From Nemophila menziesii (Eukaryota > Streptophyta > Magnoliopsida > Boraginales > Hydrophyllaceae): a stretch of DNA of 64,000 bases. Below, in pieces: positions 9,247 through 21,357 of the stretch. The stretch covers positions 26,055,505 through 26,119,504 of the forward strand of contig JARWIR010000003.1 in the NCBI GenBank assembly GCA_029959085.1, read 5' to 3'. Below the pieces are notes generated by a model, which saw nothing but the letters and a program-made list of their open reading frames with translations, was not told where the DNA came from and made no database searches. Positions within the stretch are counted from its first letter, which is position 1, and every line of letters starts with the position of its first letter. Position numbers and translations under genes: made by a program.

Positions 9247-12200
9247 ATGTGAAATAATAATTATATATATGTATGTATAGTTATTATTTTATAGTTTAAG
9301 TTTATTAATTAACTTGAGTGTTATGTATTAAAAAATGAATTTGTAAAATAAATTGCACACTGAGTATATGACACACAGGGTACAACACATTGTGTACGAT
9401 ACACAAAGCGCTACAACGGGCACTACATCGAATACAACAAACTGAGCACAACATAAAGAATGTCACATTGACAAATTAGATCCTATTACGCTATGCATAC
9501 AACACACTGATCTCTCTACGATAACGACAAAAATCTGGTGGCTTTATCGTGCTTAGTGTCAAAAAGTTGCTCGGTGAGCAACTTGAACAGTGTCTCAAGC
9601 GGTGACAGTCCGATAGTGATTGTCCTTAGTTTTGTTAAATTTTGAAATTATATAGTGTTTTGTTCTTATTCAAAACTTTGAGGGAATTTTAGACGTTGGT
9701 TTCAAGCAAGGCTCCTATGCTACCCATTCCAAGACCTAATCCATTTTGCTTCATTTATTTTTCCTTAAGACCCTCTAAATAAATAACTTGTATTTTTTTG
9801 TCTAAATTTGTAAAACCCCTCCAAATACCCTTCCCTACAAAATAAAGGAAAACCCTACAACCTTACTCACCCTTACATCGCTTTTTCCACGTTCTGATGT
9901 GCCCAGCTATTTAAATCCTTGTGGAAGTTAGGTTATACCCCCGATTTTTTTTTATATTTGGTATTGAACTTAATTCATAATTTTTACATTAAAAATTATG
10001 ATAAAATATATCATTATATCAGTAGTAACACTAAAACTAATCATAACTAAATTTCAAGTACTGTTGAATTCTAAAACAATATTAATAATAGTTAGACATA
10101 ACCATAATAAAAGAATCTTATATATGAAATAGTTAGTCATAAACAAGTTTTCTTATTATATTGTTACAAGTAAATTGTATTTAACTTTGTTTTTTGCCAT
10201 AAAATTTAGTATTTACTTTTACTTAAGTGTTACATCTATAGGCTAGATATTTAAAGTTTTAATAGAGTTTATAATTAAATAGAATTGTAGAATTCTTTAA
10301 AACTAAATATTATATTATATTGTATAACTATAATATAATATCAAATGTATTTAATATATACATGCGGGGAGTGTTTGTAATACGGCAATTACTTGCTCAC
10401 AAATCACCCTGTTATAACACCGGTTTTAGAAATTAGTCCCCATAATTCATCCCAACACTAATTTAGCACGTTAAATAAAATAAAAAATGTATTTAGAATG
10501 GGTGGATATGTACCCACAAACTCATTCCACATTTAGATACTTGTTGTAAGTACTTAAGTATGGACTTGTAATGTTAGTTAGCAGGTATGCTCATAGTTAC
10601 GTGTTCATGTAAAAGAATTTGGGCGACCCATCCCCTATATTATTCACATAGAGTAAGGATTTTATGGTCTTATATCCAAAAAAGTGTATACCATACCCTA
10701 TTTTCTTTAGGCTAATATTGGTGTTGAGGGTACACCAGGATCAGAGAAATATACAATTATGCTTCATAAACTTAGTGAATATTATCATAGAAAAATAAAC
10801 AATACTATTGAGGTGAACAAGGCTTACCACCACAATCTGCAATTCTGGATGGTGTTGACATCTTCTTGACTTGTCTTATGTGGCTGCTCGTTACCTGTCT
10901 TCATCATTGTGACATACAAATTTACCACAAAATCCCCTATTGCACGGACCTCCTTGTCTTTTTCTCTATGTCCAAGTATTCATCGAGCTTTGGCCTCGCT
11001 CTAACTCAAGCTTGGGATTACTTTGGGAATCTTCTTGTTCCACTTTTACTCTTTTCACCTTCACGGAATCATCCTTGATCTCTCATTTTGCATCGAAATT
11101 CGTGAATCTACACCATAGATATGTCGAAGCACACTAATATGATGTAAACTTTCTAAACTACCCAAAAATCATAAAAGGCGATACAATTTACTAAAACACA
11201 CATAAGACGACCCAAAAATCACAAAATTAATGACTCAATAATATATAATATGATAAAAATATTAAGTCATGAATTTCATAATAGGTTCCTGAAACACAAT
11301 AAGTTTCAGAAGCACAATAGGTTCACAAAGCACAAAGAGTGACTGAAGTACTAGATTTTTTTTACATGATTAAAAGAACCGATGGGCTGGGGTTAGAATT
11401 ATTGAAGAACAACAAGTTCTTGAAGTATGAAAATCCCCTAAAAAACATAATATACAAAAAATTCCCAAAATATAAGGGGTTTTTAAAGAACATAAAATGC
11501 ACAAAAAAAATCTAAATACTTGAATAATAAATAACGGCTTAAGCATGAGATTGCATGAAGTATGGGGATGCTTTGGAAATATATTTTATCCCATGAGGTT
11601 ATCTTTAATAATATTATATAATGAATATTACAAAATAACGTGAAATCCTTTTTTTTCTTGAGAAGACGATGAAAAGTTTTCAAGTCATTAAGTATCATAT
11701 CATAATGCAATTGTTTAGCTAGTTAATTGGAAAAATCCAATAGAAATTCAATTGAAATGTATTAGAATCGAATACAGACTCACTAGACCCATATGTGGAT
11801 GAAAATATGAAATATTTTACTATGATGAAAATGCAGTGTATTTACTTATGATGACATACTTTTATACTAGATATTTAAGAAACCAACGTTTGATGTTGCC
11901 TTTTAAGACAATGTTGAGATTTTATTTTCTTTCATAAGATCAACCTATAATCTAACTGTTTGGATCTATTATCCTCATAAAATATGTAAATTACTTTCTC
12001 ATATGGATAATTTAACTATGATATTTAAGGAGAATTCATTGTATATCACATGAATCAATAGTTGCCAGCTTGTGACATGATGAAACATATTTCATCAGAA
12101 AGTTTCTATAGTATATTCAATGAAATGTTGTCAACTACTTTCAGCAAACTTGTTCAAGCATAATTTAACATATTCAACCGCTAAAGTATACTAGAAACGA

Positions 12201-12329
12201 CTTTCCAAAACAAACTAAAAAAATGGGAAATGATGCTCAAAAAACTAGTATTCATGATTCATATCAAGTTGAGGGGATATGATAATTGTGAATTGTACTT
12301 TTTTCCTTCACCAATGTTTAATTCCATTA
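9247..12329. other. non-coding duplicated DNA, no gene seen
   Basis: AT-rich sequence present in copy B at 34,652-37,731. Part of it (about 9,990-11,230) occurs a third time at 39,900-41,145. Short open frames at 10,866-11,137 are not conserved as proteins. I see no gene, RNA gene or clear transposon ends. Confidence 0.6.
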
Positions 12330-13830
12330 TATTTTTCCGAGTAAATAGCACTTTTTCCCCCTGGGTTTATACGCGATTGACAGGTTTCCCCCTAAGTCTT
12401 AAAATGCGCCTCGTTACCCCCTAAGAGTTACTTTTGTTACCTGTTACCCCCTGGTCCCTATTTCCGTCCATTTTCTCCGTTAAATCCGACGTGGCAATTC
12501 CATGTCATATTTTTTCTTTTTTTTAATCCTAATCTTAATTAATTATTTAATTAACTTAAACCAAGGGCAAAAAACAAATTTTATAAATAGTTTTATATTA
12601 TTAAATAAAAATAATAAAACCATCCCCCCACCCCACCCCCTTCTTCTTCTTCCCCATTCTTCTTCTTCCTCCCGACCTGGTTCTTCTAAAAAAAAACATT
12701 CAAACTTAACACTTGTATTATGCTTCTCTTTTCTATCAAGTTAATCTTTCTTACCTTAACTTAACACTTTTTATATTCAACAAGAATGGAAGCAACTTTC
12801 TTGAAACTCAAAATTTCATCCTTAAAGTTGGGGAGCTCGCGAACAGCAGGCGGGTGGTGCTGCTGTGTTGATTCGATCGGAGCTGCAGCAGGAGAGTCGT
12901 GGGGTTTGCACCAGCAGTAGTGTACATCAGGTTCCAGGAGTTGTAATGTATGCGGCTCGCCAGGTACCTGGACTGCAATTTATTTCTGCAGCATCTTCAA
13001 CTCCGATGGGTTCTCCAGCCCCTCCCCAACCCCATCCATCTCCATCTCCCCAACTTCACCCTCTCCTACACCCCCATCTCTCCTCCCTTTATCAACCAAC
13101 CCCGGATCTATACAACAATGTCTTTTGGATTGCAGATTTGTTATTAATTTTTTTTAAGAAATGAAGTTATCGGTTCAATTGCTAAAAATGATTGTATCAG
13201 AAAAATGATTCATCCATTGATATCAGAGATGCAACTTCTCGTGACAAAAAGTTTGTAAAGGAAGAATCAGAGAAGGCACTTAAGGATATGGTGGATTCAG
13301 TGACTCCGAGATTACTTTGAAACGTAAGTGCGTAACAAAGGAAGATACAATTTTGTGGTTTGTAAAGCAAGTTGAAGATCTTCAAGCTTTCCTCCAATGG
13401 TGCTCACTGTGTTTGCTTGATTTTTTTTTAAAGAACCAAACGAACGGGAAGAAGAAGAAGAATGGGGAAGAAGAAGGGGTAGGGGTGTCTCGGTGGGGGG
13501 TGGGGTGGGGTGGGGGTGGGTTGGGGGAGGGGGGGGGGGGGTTTATTGTTTCTATTAATAAATATTAAAACTATTATAAAATATCTTTTTTACCCTTGTT
13601 TTAAGTTAATTAAATAGTTAATTAGTATTAGAATTAAAAAAAAGAAAAAATATGACATGGAATTGCCACGTCGGATTTAACGGAGAAAATGGACGGAAAA
13701 TACGCCCAGGGGGTAACGGCTCACAAAAGTAACTCTTAGGGGGCAACAAGGCGTATTTTAAGACTTAGGGGACAACCTGTCAATCACGTATAAACCCAGG
13801 GGGCAAAAGTATCATTTACTTTATTTTTCC
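12330..13830. mobile_element. long-TIR Mutator-like element with possible captured sequence (MULE-2A)
   Basis: The body is 12,339-13,821 (1,483 bp) with the 9-bp direct repeat TATTTTTCC at 12,330-12,338 and 13,822-13,830; copy B has the empty site at 37,732-37,740. The ends (GAGTAAATAGCAC at the left; AAGTAAATGATAC on the opposite strand at the right) open into inverted repeats that stay alignable for roughly 350 bp, to about 12,690 and 13,425, including GACGTGGCAATTCCATGTCA in both arms. The roughly 725-bp interior is richer in G+C than its surroundings, with a poly(C)/poly(G) tract on each side. Its open frames are interrupted and I do not recognise a parent gene, so a Pack-MULE is possible but unproven. 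There is no transposase. Confidence 0.85.
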
Positions 13831-16790
13831 TAGCATGTTTTTGATGTGACAATCTAAACCTCCATTATTATAAGAATACTATAACCATTTTCTCTGATTA
13901 AGTAAATTGTGTTTTCTACTTTCAACACATACTCAGAAATAAAAATCTAGTATATTCATGCATTAAATATTTACCAGAAATGACATTCAAAATACAAGCT
14001 CACAAGCATAAAATGCATTAATGAATATGGATAATACTGTAACAAGGAAAAAATATATATCTGACTTATGTACTCTTTTAATTTCACCATGTTTTTTCCC
14101 ACTGAGTTCTCATGGTAAGATTTAACAAGGCAGGGAAAATATGAGTTATTTTCTCCAAGAAATGGTGTATTTTTTTCTCTTCATCAAAATTTGTCTTATT
14201 GGGATTTTTTTAGAAGGTTGAGACATATGTTCCAGTGATTATACAAGGAATGTTATGAAATATTTATTAGTGGATAATCATAGATAATGTTACAATGTTT
14301 AAAACACCTTGATACAACTTATGATGATATCATAATTTGATAAAATAGGCAATCAACAACTTCTTGTTTGAGTCTCCCAACAAATTAAACTGGTAGCTGT
14401 GAAACTACTTATAAATTTTAATTTTTTTTTGTAAATAATAATCAAAATGCAGGTTTTTTGTCGTCTAGTATAACATATTAATAATCGCAAGAAAATGATC
14501 AAAATCCTTTACGGTAACTGATACTAGTATGATCCAATTATGCTAGAGGAAAGAAGGAATAATATTACAAGGAAAAATCTCCCACACTCCTAGGGTCAAG
14601 CACCTCACACACTTAGAAAGAAAATCAGCATTTCCATTATCCTAACAAGGAATGTGGCAAGCATACCATAATCCCTATATTGATGAACAACTTTACCTAA
14701 AAGAGACCTAACAATCTATCTTGCTCAAGACTGATTTCTAATTCCTTGAACAACTTCAAGAATATCGTACACATCCAAATTATATTTAGGTTTGTTTTCA
14801 GGGACAATTTATACCTTTCGTGATTGCTAAAGTATCTCCTTCAAGTGAAGATTGCATTAGGTTAAATTAGATGTTTTGAGTATTCATGTTCCCTTAAAGG
14901 TCTTAGAGGTTTAATCAAATGTCAGTTGGATCATTATCCTAGATGAAAATGGTTAGTTAAGAAATCCACATTCCTAGTAGCCTTTATTATTTGTAGAAGT
15001 TTTATCTTGTAAAACATGATTTTGGGTGTTCCCATAAGTGAAAAATTCACTCATGTATGTCTTGATGATCTTATCAACTCGACCTTCATCCTACGTAATA
15101 TTGTTAGAATAGTATCTGCCGTCTTTGTAACCCAATATTCCAGCATGACATGGTTTAAGAGTTTCTACATATTATTTGGGCCAACCACAATTAAAACATA
15201 AATTAGTAATCATAAGAAACCAGTTTTTCTATAAGCAAACACGATATGGGTTTAGTGTGTATTTGAAGAATATATATATTCCAGTATTTTGGCTAATTAG
15301 GCATGTGATAAGAAGGTTGTGATTGTATCATGGTATCTAATACATAAGAGGCATATCAGAACAGACACACATTTTGTTTAAAGATGTTGGATCTGGTCGG
15401 GATTTCATTAAGTATAAATAATCATAAAACTCATTAATGAGAGCTGTATTATGCCAAACTAAGTTATATGTTGAAATATTCCCATGATCTGAAGATGAGA
15501 CATAAATACCCATTCTTACATTTTCCTTGTTAATCAAATAGTCCAGATTTAGTCAAGTTTTTTAAGACTCGGTAAAAATCCAACATGGTATGTCCTCTTG
15601 ATCAATGTTGTAATATGGTATTCTAAAGAAAAGTTCTAAAATTTGGACATAAATAAATGCTCAATAAGTTAAAAATTTCATCCAAATTATATAGGAATAA
15701 TTAGACAGTTTAGCGTTGTCAAATCACTGAAATCAGGTTTGACAAGTTTCATACTTTGGTAGCCAATTTGTGTCCTAGTTGATGTAGATGATATCCCAGT
15801 TAGTTAGAGGTTGGTCTAAACCCACAAAACCCCTTATTTCTTAGAGACATCCTAGAAGGAGTGAGGGAAATAAATGCCTTAAAAACTCTAAAAATCAAGC
15901 ATCTAATCTATCGATAGATAAGTCTCCAAGTTTGGTTCCCAAGGAGAGCATTGTTCATAAGATGAAACTAGTAGAAGACCAACCCACCCCCAACTTTAGG
16001 GAAATCAATCAATGGTCAAACTATCCTGTAAAATCTTGTTTTTAGAGTTGTAATTTCATGAAAAATTGCAACCAGACTAGATCGTATTTTACATGTCTTC
16101 TTTGGTAAAAGAATAGTTGTTATTATATGCTCCACTTGTCTAGATTTATATGTCCATTCTTTTGGTACATAAAAATTAAATTAAATATCTAATAATAGTC
16201 TTCTATTAAATAACCCTTATCTAATATGCATAAAGTTATTTATTGCATTATTCTTTCTATTACTTAATTAATTAAGAGTAATATTGGTATAATATAGGGA
16301 CCTATAATGTAATTTGGTATAAGATAAGAATTTATTTTGTAATTTTTGCATAATAGATGAATCTATAATGCAAATAAGTTTAAAAAATGAATTTCAAGGG
16401 CGTTGCCCTTGAACTCCTTTGACCGCTAACAACAAATCCTGGCTCCGCCCCTGGTAATCACAATACTAAAATCCTAATAACCCTTGGTTTAGGTAGGAAG
16501 GGTAATATTCATTCAACTTTCAATATTGTTGTCAACAATTTAAAGCAACACATTTATTATTTGTTTAAGATTTTTTTTTACAATACATAAACTTTTAAAA
16601 GTTATATAGATTTAAAAAAAAATTACATAAAAAACATTTAAAGTAATTCTGGATCTAAAAATAATTTTTTAATATTTTTAACAAATATTATAATTTCTAC
16701 TTAAAAAGTTTTAATAAATAAAATTATATATGATTTTAACTTTAATATAAATGTTAAATATAACACAGGCCAGCTAGAATCTTATAGCAT
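13831..16790. other. non-coding duplicated DNA, no gene seen
   Basis: AT-rich sequence shared with B (37,741-38,628 and 41,146-43,190). Short open frames at 15,016-15,201 and 15,337-15,537 are present in or near both copies but do not resemble a known family. Near 16,395-16,455 there is a dispersed-repeat-like motif (GGGCGTTGCCCTTGAACTCC and CCTGGCTCCGCCCCTG). The last 300 bp are the upstream region of the F-box gene and are also found inverted at about 27,700-27,990. Confidence 0.55.
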
Positions 16791-16799
16791 TTCATAAAC

Positions 16800-16965
16800 C
16801 CGTGGGGCCCACAATTCTCTTTGGCTTGCTGCTCTTTTATCAAAACGGTCTGAACACTCGAGAGAGGTCTTCATCGTCTTCAAAGAAAAAGAACTAAACG
16901 CAGCTCTTTTACCTCATCGTTCATCATCTCCACCTTAGCCTATATATCTCATCAACCTTTTACAG
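16800..16965 (+). promoter_or_regulatory. F-box gene (copy A) promoter-proximal region and 5'UTR exon
   Basis: A GTGGGGCCCACA box at about 16,802-16,813 matches the TCP / site II type GTGGGNCC element of plant promoters. It is kept in copy B (43,198-43,209) and, inverted, in copy C (about 26,600). The segment ends in a splice donor (ACAG|GTAATTTTT) at 16,965/16,966, which would make it the first, untranslated exon. The transcription start is not determined. Confidence 0.5.
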
Positions 16966-17403
16966 GTAATTTTTACTCTATACACACGTACGAGAATTTT
17001 CCTTTGTTAATTTTGTGATCATTTTTATCTTTTTAGTTTTATTTTCTGCTTGAGACATTTTTATCAATTTTGAGTTACATTTTTGTTTGAAGTTTTTTTT
17101 TTTATCAATCAACAACATTTTATTAAAGTTCAACCAGCAATGTCTTTTCAACCAAGATCCATCAGTCCGGATCATGAAACTTGTTTGAAGTTTTACCTTT
17201 GACATGTTTATTATTTATGTAAAAAAAACTAACAGTGTAATATTGTGCTTGAGGAATTTTATATTGTGTTTAAATAAAAATAGTAGTAGATGATCATATC
17301 GAGAAATCAAAAGATAAGTTAAAACTGCTATCAAAGTTAACTGATAGTGAAATTAACCCAAGAAAGAGTTGATTGTTGATTGTTATTCATGTAAATTTTG
17401 CAG
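16966..17403 (+). other. predicted 5'UTR intron of F-box gene A
   Basis: The donor AG|GTAATTTTTAC at 16,966 and acceptor TTTTGCAG at 17,403 lie just upstream of the ATG at 17,417. The same donor and acceptor exist in copies B (43,376-43,813) and C (26,438-25,973), which supports real splicing. Confidence 0.65.
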
Positions 17404-17416
17404 TGAGCTTGCAAAA

Positions 17417-18400
17417 ATGGACAAAACTTCAAAAATGGAGAAAAGTTTACCTCAAGAATTGATTGTCGAGATTCTAGTAAAATTGCCTGTCAAGTCATTG
17501 GTGCGTTTCCGGTGTGTTTCTAAAGGTTGGTCTCGTTTGATCAAAAGCCCTAATTTCATCAGCTTGCACCTAAAACAAAACAAAGCTAAGTGTGTTTTAA
17601 TTACCCAGCTTGTTAACCAAAAAAAATTGTTGTCCTTTCATTCATGTGAATCACTTGCTCGAATCTCCTCAGATGTAGAGATACCTTACACCTTTGTTCA
17701 AAGCCGTGTAGATGTGTTGTATGGTAAAAAACCCGAGGTTTCATTGCCTTGTAATGGCTTGATTTGTTTCTCATATAAACAAAACATTGTTTTAGCTAAT
17801 CCAGCTGTTAGAGACTTTAAAGTGCTTCCTAGGCCAAACTTTTTTTCATCTTCAAAGCATGAGGTTTATGTAGAAGCATTTGGATTAGGCTTTGACTGTG
17901 GGAAAAACGAGTATAAAGTTGTTGCGTTTATGGAATATGGAAAAGAAACAGACATAACTGGGGTATACAATCTTAGAACTAATTCATGGAAAAAAATAAA
18001 GTTTGAGTTTCCGCGAATGTATGCTCCAGGAGCACCTCTAAATGGAGTATTGCATTGGTTATCTAAGACTTTGAACGGACATGAAGACTCCATAATTACG
18101 TTTAATTTGAACAAAGAAGTGTTTGGAGAGATGAAGTTTGTGAATGAAACTTCTGGTATGAGTTTATGGAAAAGTGTTAAAGTGGTGAAGGATTGTTTGA
18201 GTGTGTTTGATTATCGTTCTTGCAATGATATTGAACTTGCTATTGATATATGGGTGATGAAGGAATATGGTGTGGTGAAAAGTTGGAGTAGAATAGTTAG
18301 AGTGGGCCCGTATGAAGATATAATGGTGTATCGTCCTCATTTGTTGTGGAGAGATGAAACTGCAAGATATTTTCTCTTATGCCCTTGGTTCGACTCATGA
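17417..18400 (+). CDS. F-box protein with F-box-associated (FBA) domain, copy A
   Basis: Predicted 327-residue substrate receptor of an SCF (Skp1-Cullin-F-box) ubiquitin ligase. Residues about 11-50 form the F-box: LPQELIVEILVKLPVKSLVR, then FRCVSKGWSRLIKSPNF. It is followed by an FBA-type region (PCNGLICFSYKQNIVLANPA; YVEAFGLGFDCGKNEYKVV; ITGVYNLRTNSWKKI; APGAPLNGVLHWLSK), as in the large At3g06240/At3g23880-like families. I start at 17,417 because an acceptor for a 5'UTR intron ends at 17,403 and this ATG has an AAAA context; an upstream in-frame ATG at 17,369 would lie in the intron. Relative to copy C the C-terminus is altered: a net 23-bp loss after WRDET shifts the frame and ends the protein in ARYFLLCPWFDS. 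The target is unknown. It is convergent with the kinase gene 646 bp downstream. Confidence 0.88.
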   Translation: MDKTSKMEKSLPQELIVEILVKLPVKSLVRFRCVSKGWSRLIKSPNFISLHLKQNKAKCVLITQLVNQKKLLSFHSCESLARISSDVEIPYTFVQSRVDVLYGKKPEVSLPCNGLICFSYKQNIVLANPAVRDFKVLPRPNFFSSSKHEVYVEAFGLGFDCGKNEYKVVAFMEYGKETDITGVYNLRTNSWKKIKFEFPRMYAPGAPLNGVLHWLSKTLNGHEDSIITFNLNKEVFGEMKFVNETSGMSLWKSVKVVKDCLSVFDYRSCNDIELAIDIWVMKEYGVVKSWSRIVRVGPYEDIMVYRPHLLWRDETARYFLLCPWFDS

Positions 18401-19046
18401 GATTACAATGTTTGGATTTAAAGGTGATTGTGGTATGCTTTACCAGGAAAGTTTAGTTTCTCTTAGTTAGTTTAAGAAGAGCTACTTGTTAACTGCTCAG
18501 CTTATTTTATATTATGAATTTTGTGTTTATTATTACTCTCTGCTACAACTTGAAGGAACAAGTTTAATTTCTTCTTTTTAAAATTATCAGGTTCTTGATA
18601 TTTTTTTAAAATTTAAATCTAATGGCATGTTGGTTAGTGTTAGCTTCCTTGCTAACATTTAGCAGATTAATGGTTTGAGAGCTGAATATTAAACATCTCA
18701 GAATCAGGGATATTGGTTAAATTGGAATAAATTGTCCTATAGTTCTCTATATTAATGGCATACAAGTCTCTTTATTGTACAAAATAACCTTCAACTCTCA
18801 TGAACTAAACAAACATGTAAAGTAATAAAATAAGGACATTTCAGAAAAGGGACATTACACCACAATACAAAAGCATTTCACTATAATAGTTAAAGAAACG
18901 AGCAGGTCTACATACTCTATTAACCGTAGAAATCAATAGCGAGCACACTAAAATTCCATACTTATTTCAAAAACATATTATAATGTATAATAATATAATT
19001 ACAATCATTTAAGAGTCAACTTAACACTATACCCTTACTTTACCTT
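18401..19046. other. intergenic region between convergent F-box and kinase genes (A)
   Basis: Contains the 3' end of the F-box gene, including out-of-frame remains of its ancestral C-terminus (about 18,405-18,470), then AT-rich sequence. The matching site in B (near 45,192) carries a MULE insertion; here the site (near 18,800-18,810) is empty. Confidence 0.7.
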
Positions 19047-20995
19047 TCAAGTAACCTTTACTACATCTCGAGCAACAATGAGTTCTTCTAGTACATCTCC
19101 ATCACCACTTTCTGACATCATCATTAAGTCATCTTCTGTCACAAAATTATGACGCTCACCAATAGCTCTAAGAAACTGATACACTTCAAACATAGTTGGT
19201 CTTTCTTTAGGAGCTGGAAGTACACAACTACACGCCACTTTTAAGAACTGAAAAATCTCACTATCATAACCCTTTTTAGCTAAAGTTACATCAATCGCAT
19301 CATGAAGTTTCGAATCTTTAGATAACTGAGAAATCCACTCCACAAGACTACCTTTAAACGATTCAGGAGCTTTAGACGCATGAGTAGGTTTTTCACCTGT
19401 CGCTAATTCGAGAAGTACAACACCGAAACTAAAAACATCTCCTTTTGGTGTAGCCATAAGTGTACGAGCGTACTCCGGAGCAACATAACCCAAATCTCCA
19501 AATTCTCCGTTTACAAAAGTACTTAAATGAGTATCAATAGGATTCATAAGTCTCGCAAGTCCAAAATCGGAAATCTTAGGTTCGAAATCTCCATCAAGTA
19601 AAATACATTTCGAACTTACGTTTCGATGAATAATCCTTGGATTACAATTATGATGAAGCCACGCAAATCCTCGAGCCGCTCCAATACCGATTTTAAGTCT
19701 TCGAAGCCAATCCATAACTTCAGTCCTTTCAGTCCCTTCTTCAGCGACAGGGTGTAACTTATCATTTAAAGTACCGTTTTCCATGTACTTGTACACCAAA
19801 AGGCGTTCTTTTTTTGCGACGCAAAAACCTAAAATGGGAACTAAGTTTCGATGCTTTACATTTCCAATAGTCGCCATTTCGGATGCAAATTCCTTTTCGG
19901 AATGTTGAGAGTCTTGTAACCTCTTTACCATTAAAGACCTTCCATCTTCAAGTACTGCCTTGTACATAGTCCCGGTTCTTCCTGACCCAATAATATTATT
20001 GTTGCTAAAATTATTTGTAGCCTTCATTAGATCACTTAATCTCATTTTGGAAACAGACTTTTCAAACATCGAAAGCTGAAAGAATAAACTAATTTAGCAT
20101 TAAATAATTATAAAACACAAAAGGAAATGAAAAAAGAAAAAAATACCTGGATATGTTTGGCACCCTTAATATTTTTAGCCCATCTATTACCTTCAGGATC
20201 ACCTAACTTTCTTTTTCGGGAAACTCTTCGATAATAAAAAAAGGAGACAGTACCTACAACTATAGCGGCAACAAGTACTCCACCAACGGCGGCTAATATC
20301 AAGGGTATAGCACCTTTTTTCTTTGAACCCTCGCAAGTCGCTAATGGTCCACCACATAGTCCTGCATTATTTCTATAGTTCTCCGCTGGAATACTAGCAT
20401 TATTGAAAATCGGTACTTGCCCTTGCAGTTTATTATTCGCGACACTAAATGTTTTGATTCTATTTAACTGCCCTAATTGTGGAGGTATTTGACCCGTGAA
20501 TTGATTGCTTTCAAGATTGAGGTTGTTAAGATAAGTACAATTTGAAAGATTAATAGGAATCTCTCCTGTGAATTTATTGCCTGAGAGGTCAAGATTCACC
20601 ACAAATGGAATAATTAACGAGATATTAGCTGATAGGTTTCCATGAAGCTTGTTTCTTGAAAGATCTAACCCTGTCATAGATGTGCAATTTTTTAAACCCT
20701 CGGGAAATTCACCTTCAAGTCCCATATCTGAAAGCTGGATAATTAAAACCTTGCTTTCATCAGGATGCCAACATTCAACTCCTAAATATTTGCAAATAGC
20801 CCCCTCGGTTTTGTTATTAAAGTTCCATGAAGAGAATACTACGTTGCCTGGGTCTTTTAATGAATTTGATATTGATCTTAGACAATCAATATCAGTTTGA
20901 ACACTGTAACAAGGAATACTATTCAATAGTAATCCAAAAAGTACACTAACAATAGTAGAGAGTGCTCCGCTATATAGTGCCATCCTCGCGAACAC
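19047..20995 (-). CDS. BIR1-like: BIR1-like LRR receptor-like kinase, copy A (promoter-truncated)
   Basis: Two exons, 20,995-20,147 and 20,075-19,047, split by a 71-bp phase-0 intron (GTATTT...TTTCAG), encode 625 residues, close to the roughly 620 of Arabidopsis At5g48380 (BIR1). Signal peptide about 1-32; LRR cap with paired Cys (38 and 75 region); LRRs about 84-200; transmembrane helix about 229-254 ([19 protein letters not shown]); kinase from about 306. The glycine loop [11 protein letters not shown] (313-323), Lys334 and DFG (453-455) are present, but the catalytic HRD is HRN (433-435), typical of the BIR group with atypical or weak kinase activity. BIR proteins bind BAK1/SERK co-receptors at the plasma membrane and restrain immunity and cell death. 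The coding region is intact, but upstream homology to copy B ends at 21,357, within the likely 5'UTR intron, so the native promoter is missing. Confidence 0.92.
20076..20146 (-). other. phase-0 intron of BIR1-like A
   Basis: Reading the minus strand, exon 1 ends CATATCCAG, the intron runs GTATTTTTTTC to TTTATTCTTTCAG, and exon 2 starts CTTTCGATG. Splicing joins HIQ to LSMFEKS with no frame change. Copy B has the same intron at 46,856-46,925 (70 bp). Confidence 0.9.
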
Positions 20996-21357
20996 TACGG
21001 AAAAAGACTAAGTATTTACTTAGATTGTCGCTTAATACATAGAGATAACTTTGAAATTTAATCTGCAAAACCCAAGCTCACCTGAAATCCAAAAACATGT
21101 ATGTGTTAAATAAACTTATATGGTATTCAAGCTGATTTGGAAAAAGGTATGTGTTAATTTGGCCACCACAAATCTAAAAAAAAAAGGAAAAATATATATA
21201 TGTTTAACTACATGAGCTTTTCAAAGGAAAAGAGCTGAAAAACAAAAATTTAAATACCAAAAATGATAGTGCCTATAAATATTTTTTTTCTAAAAACAAT
21301 CTGATATTAATTGATCTTCAGAGAACCAGATCAAAAGACTCCAACTTGCAGAACAAT

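Larger units (their letters stand above)
4284..21357. repeat. segmental duplication, copy A
   Basis: The order and sequence of this block match 30,899-48,134 (copy B) in the same orientation, apart from insertions specific to one copy and a small deletion near 5,775 in A. It contains the LTR remnant, copia remnant, two MULEs, an F-box gene and a BIR1-like kinase. Left boundary: the inverted LTR homology starts at about 4,284. Right boundary: similarity stops at 21,357 in the promoter side of the kinase. Confidence 0.9.

Noticed and set aside
10866..11137. Overlapping short open frames, repeated at 36,345-36,542
   Set aside because: Two frames overlap, neither is like a known protein, and the third copy (about 40,850) does not keep them.
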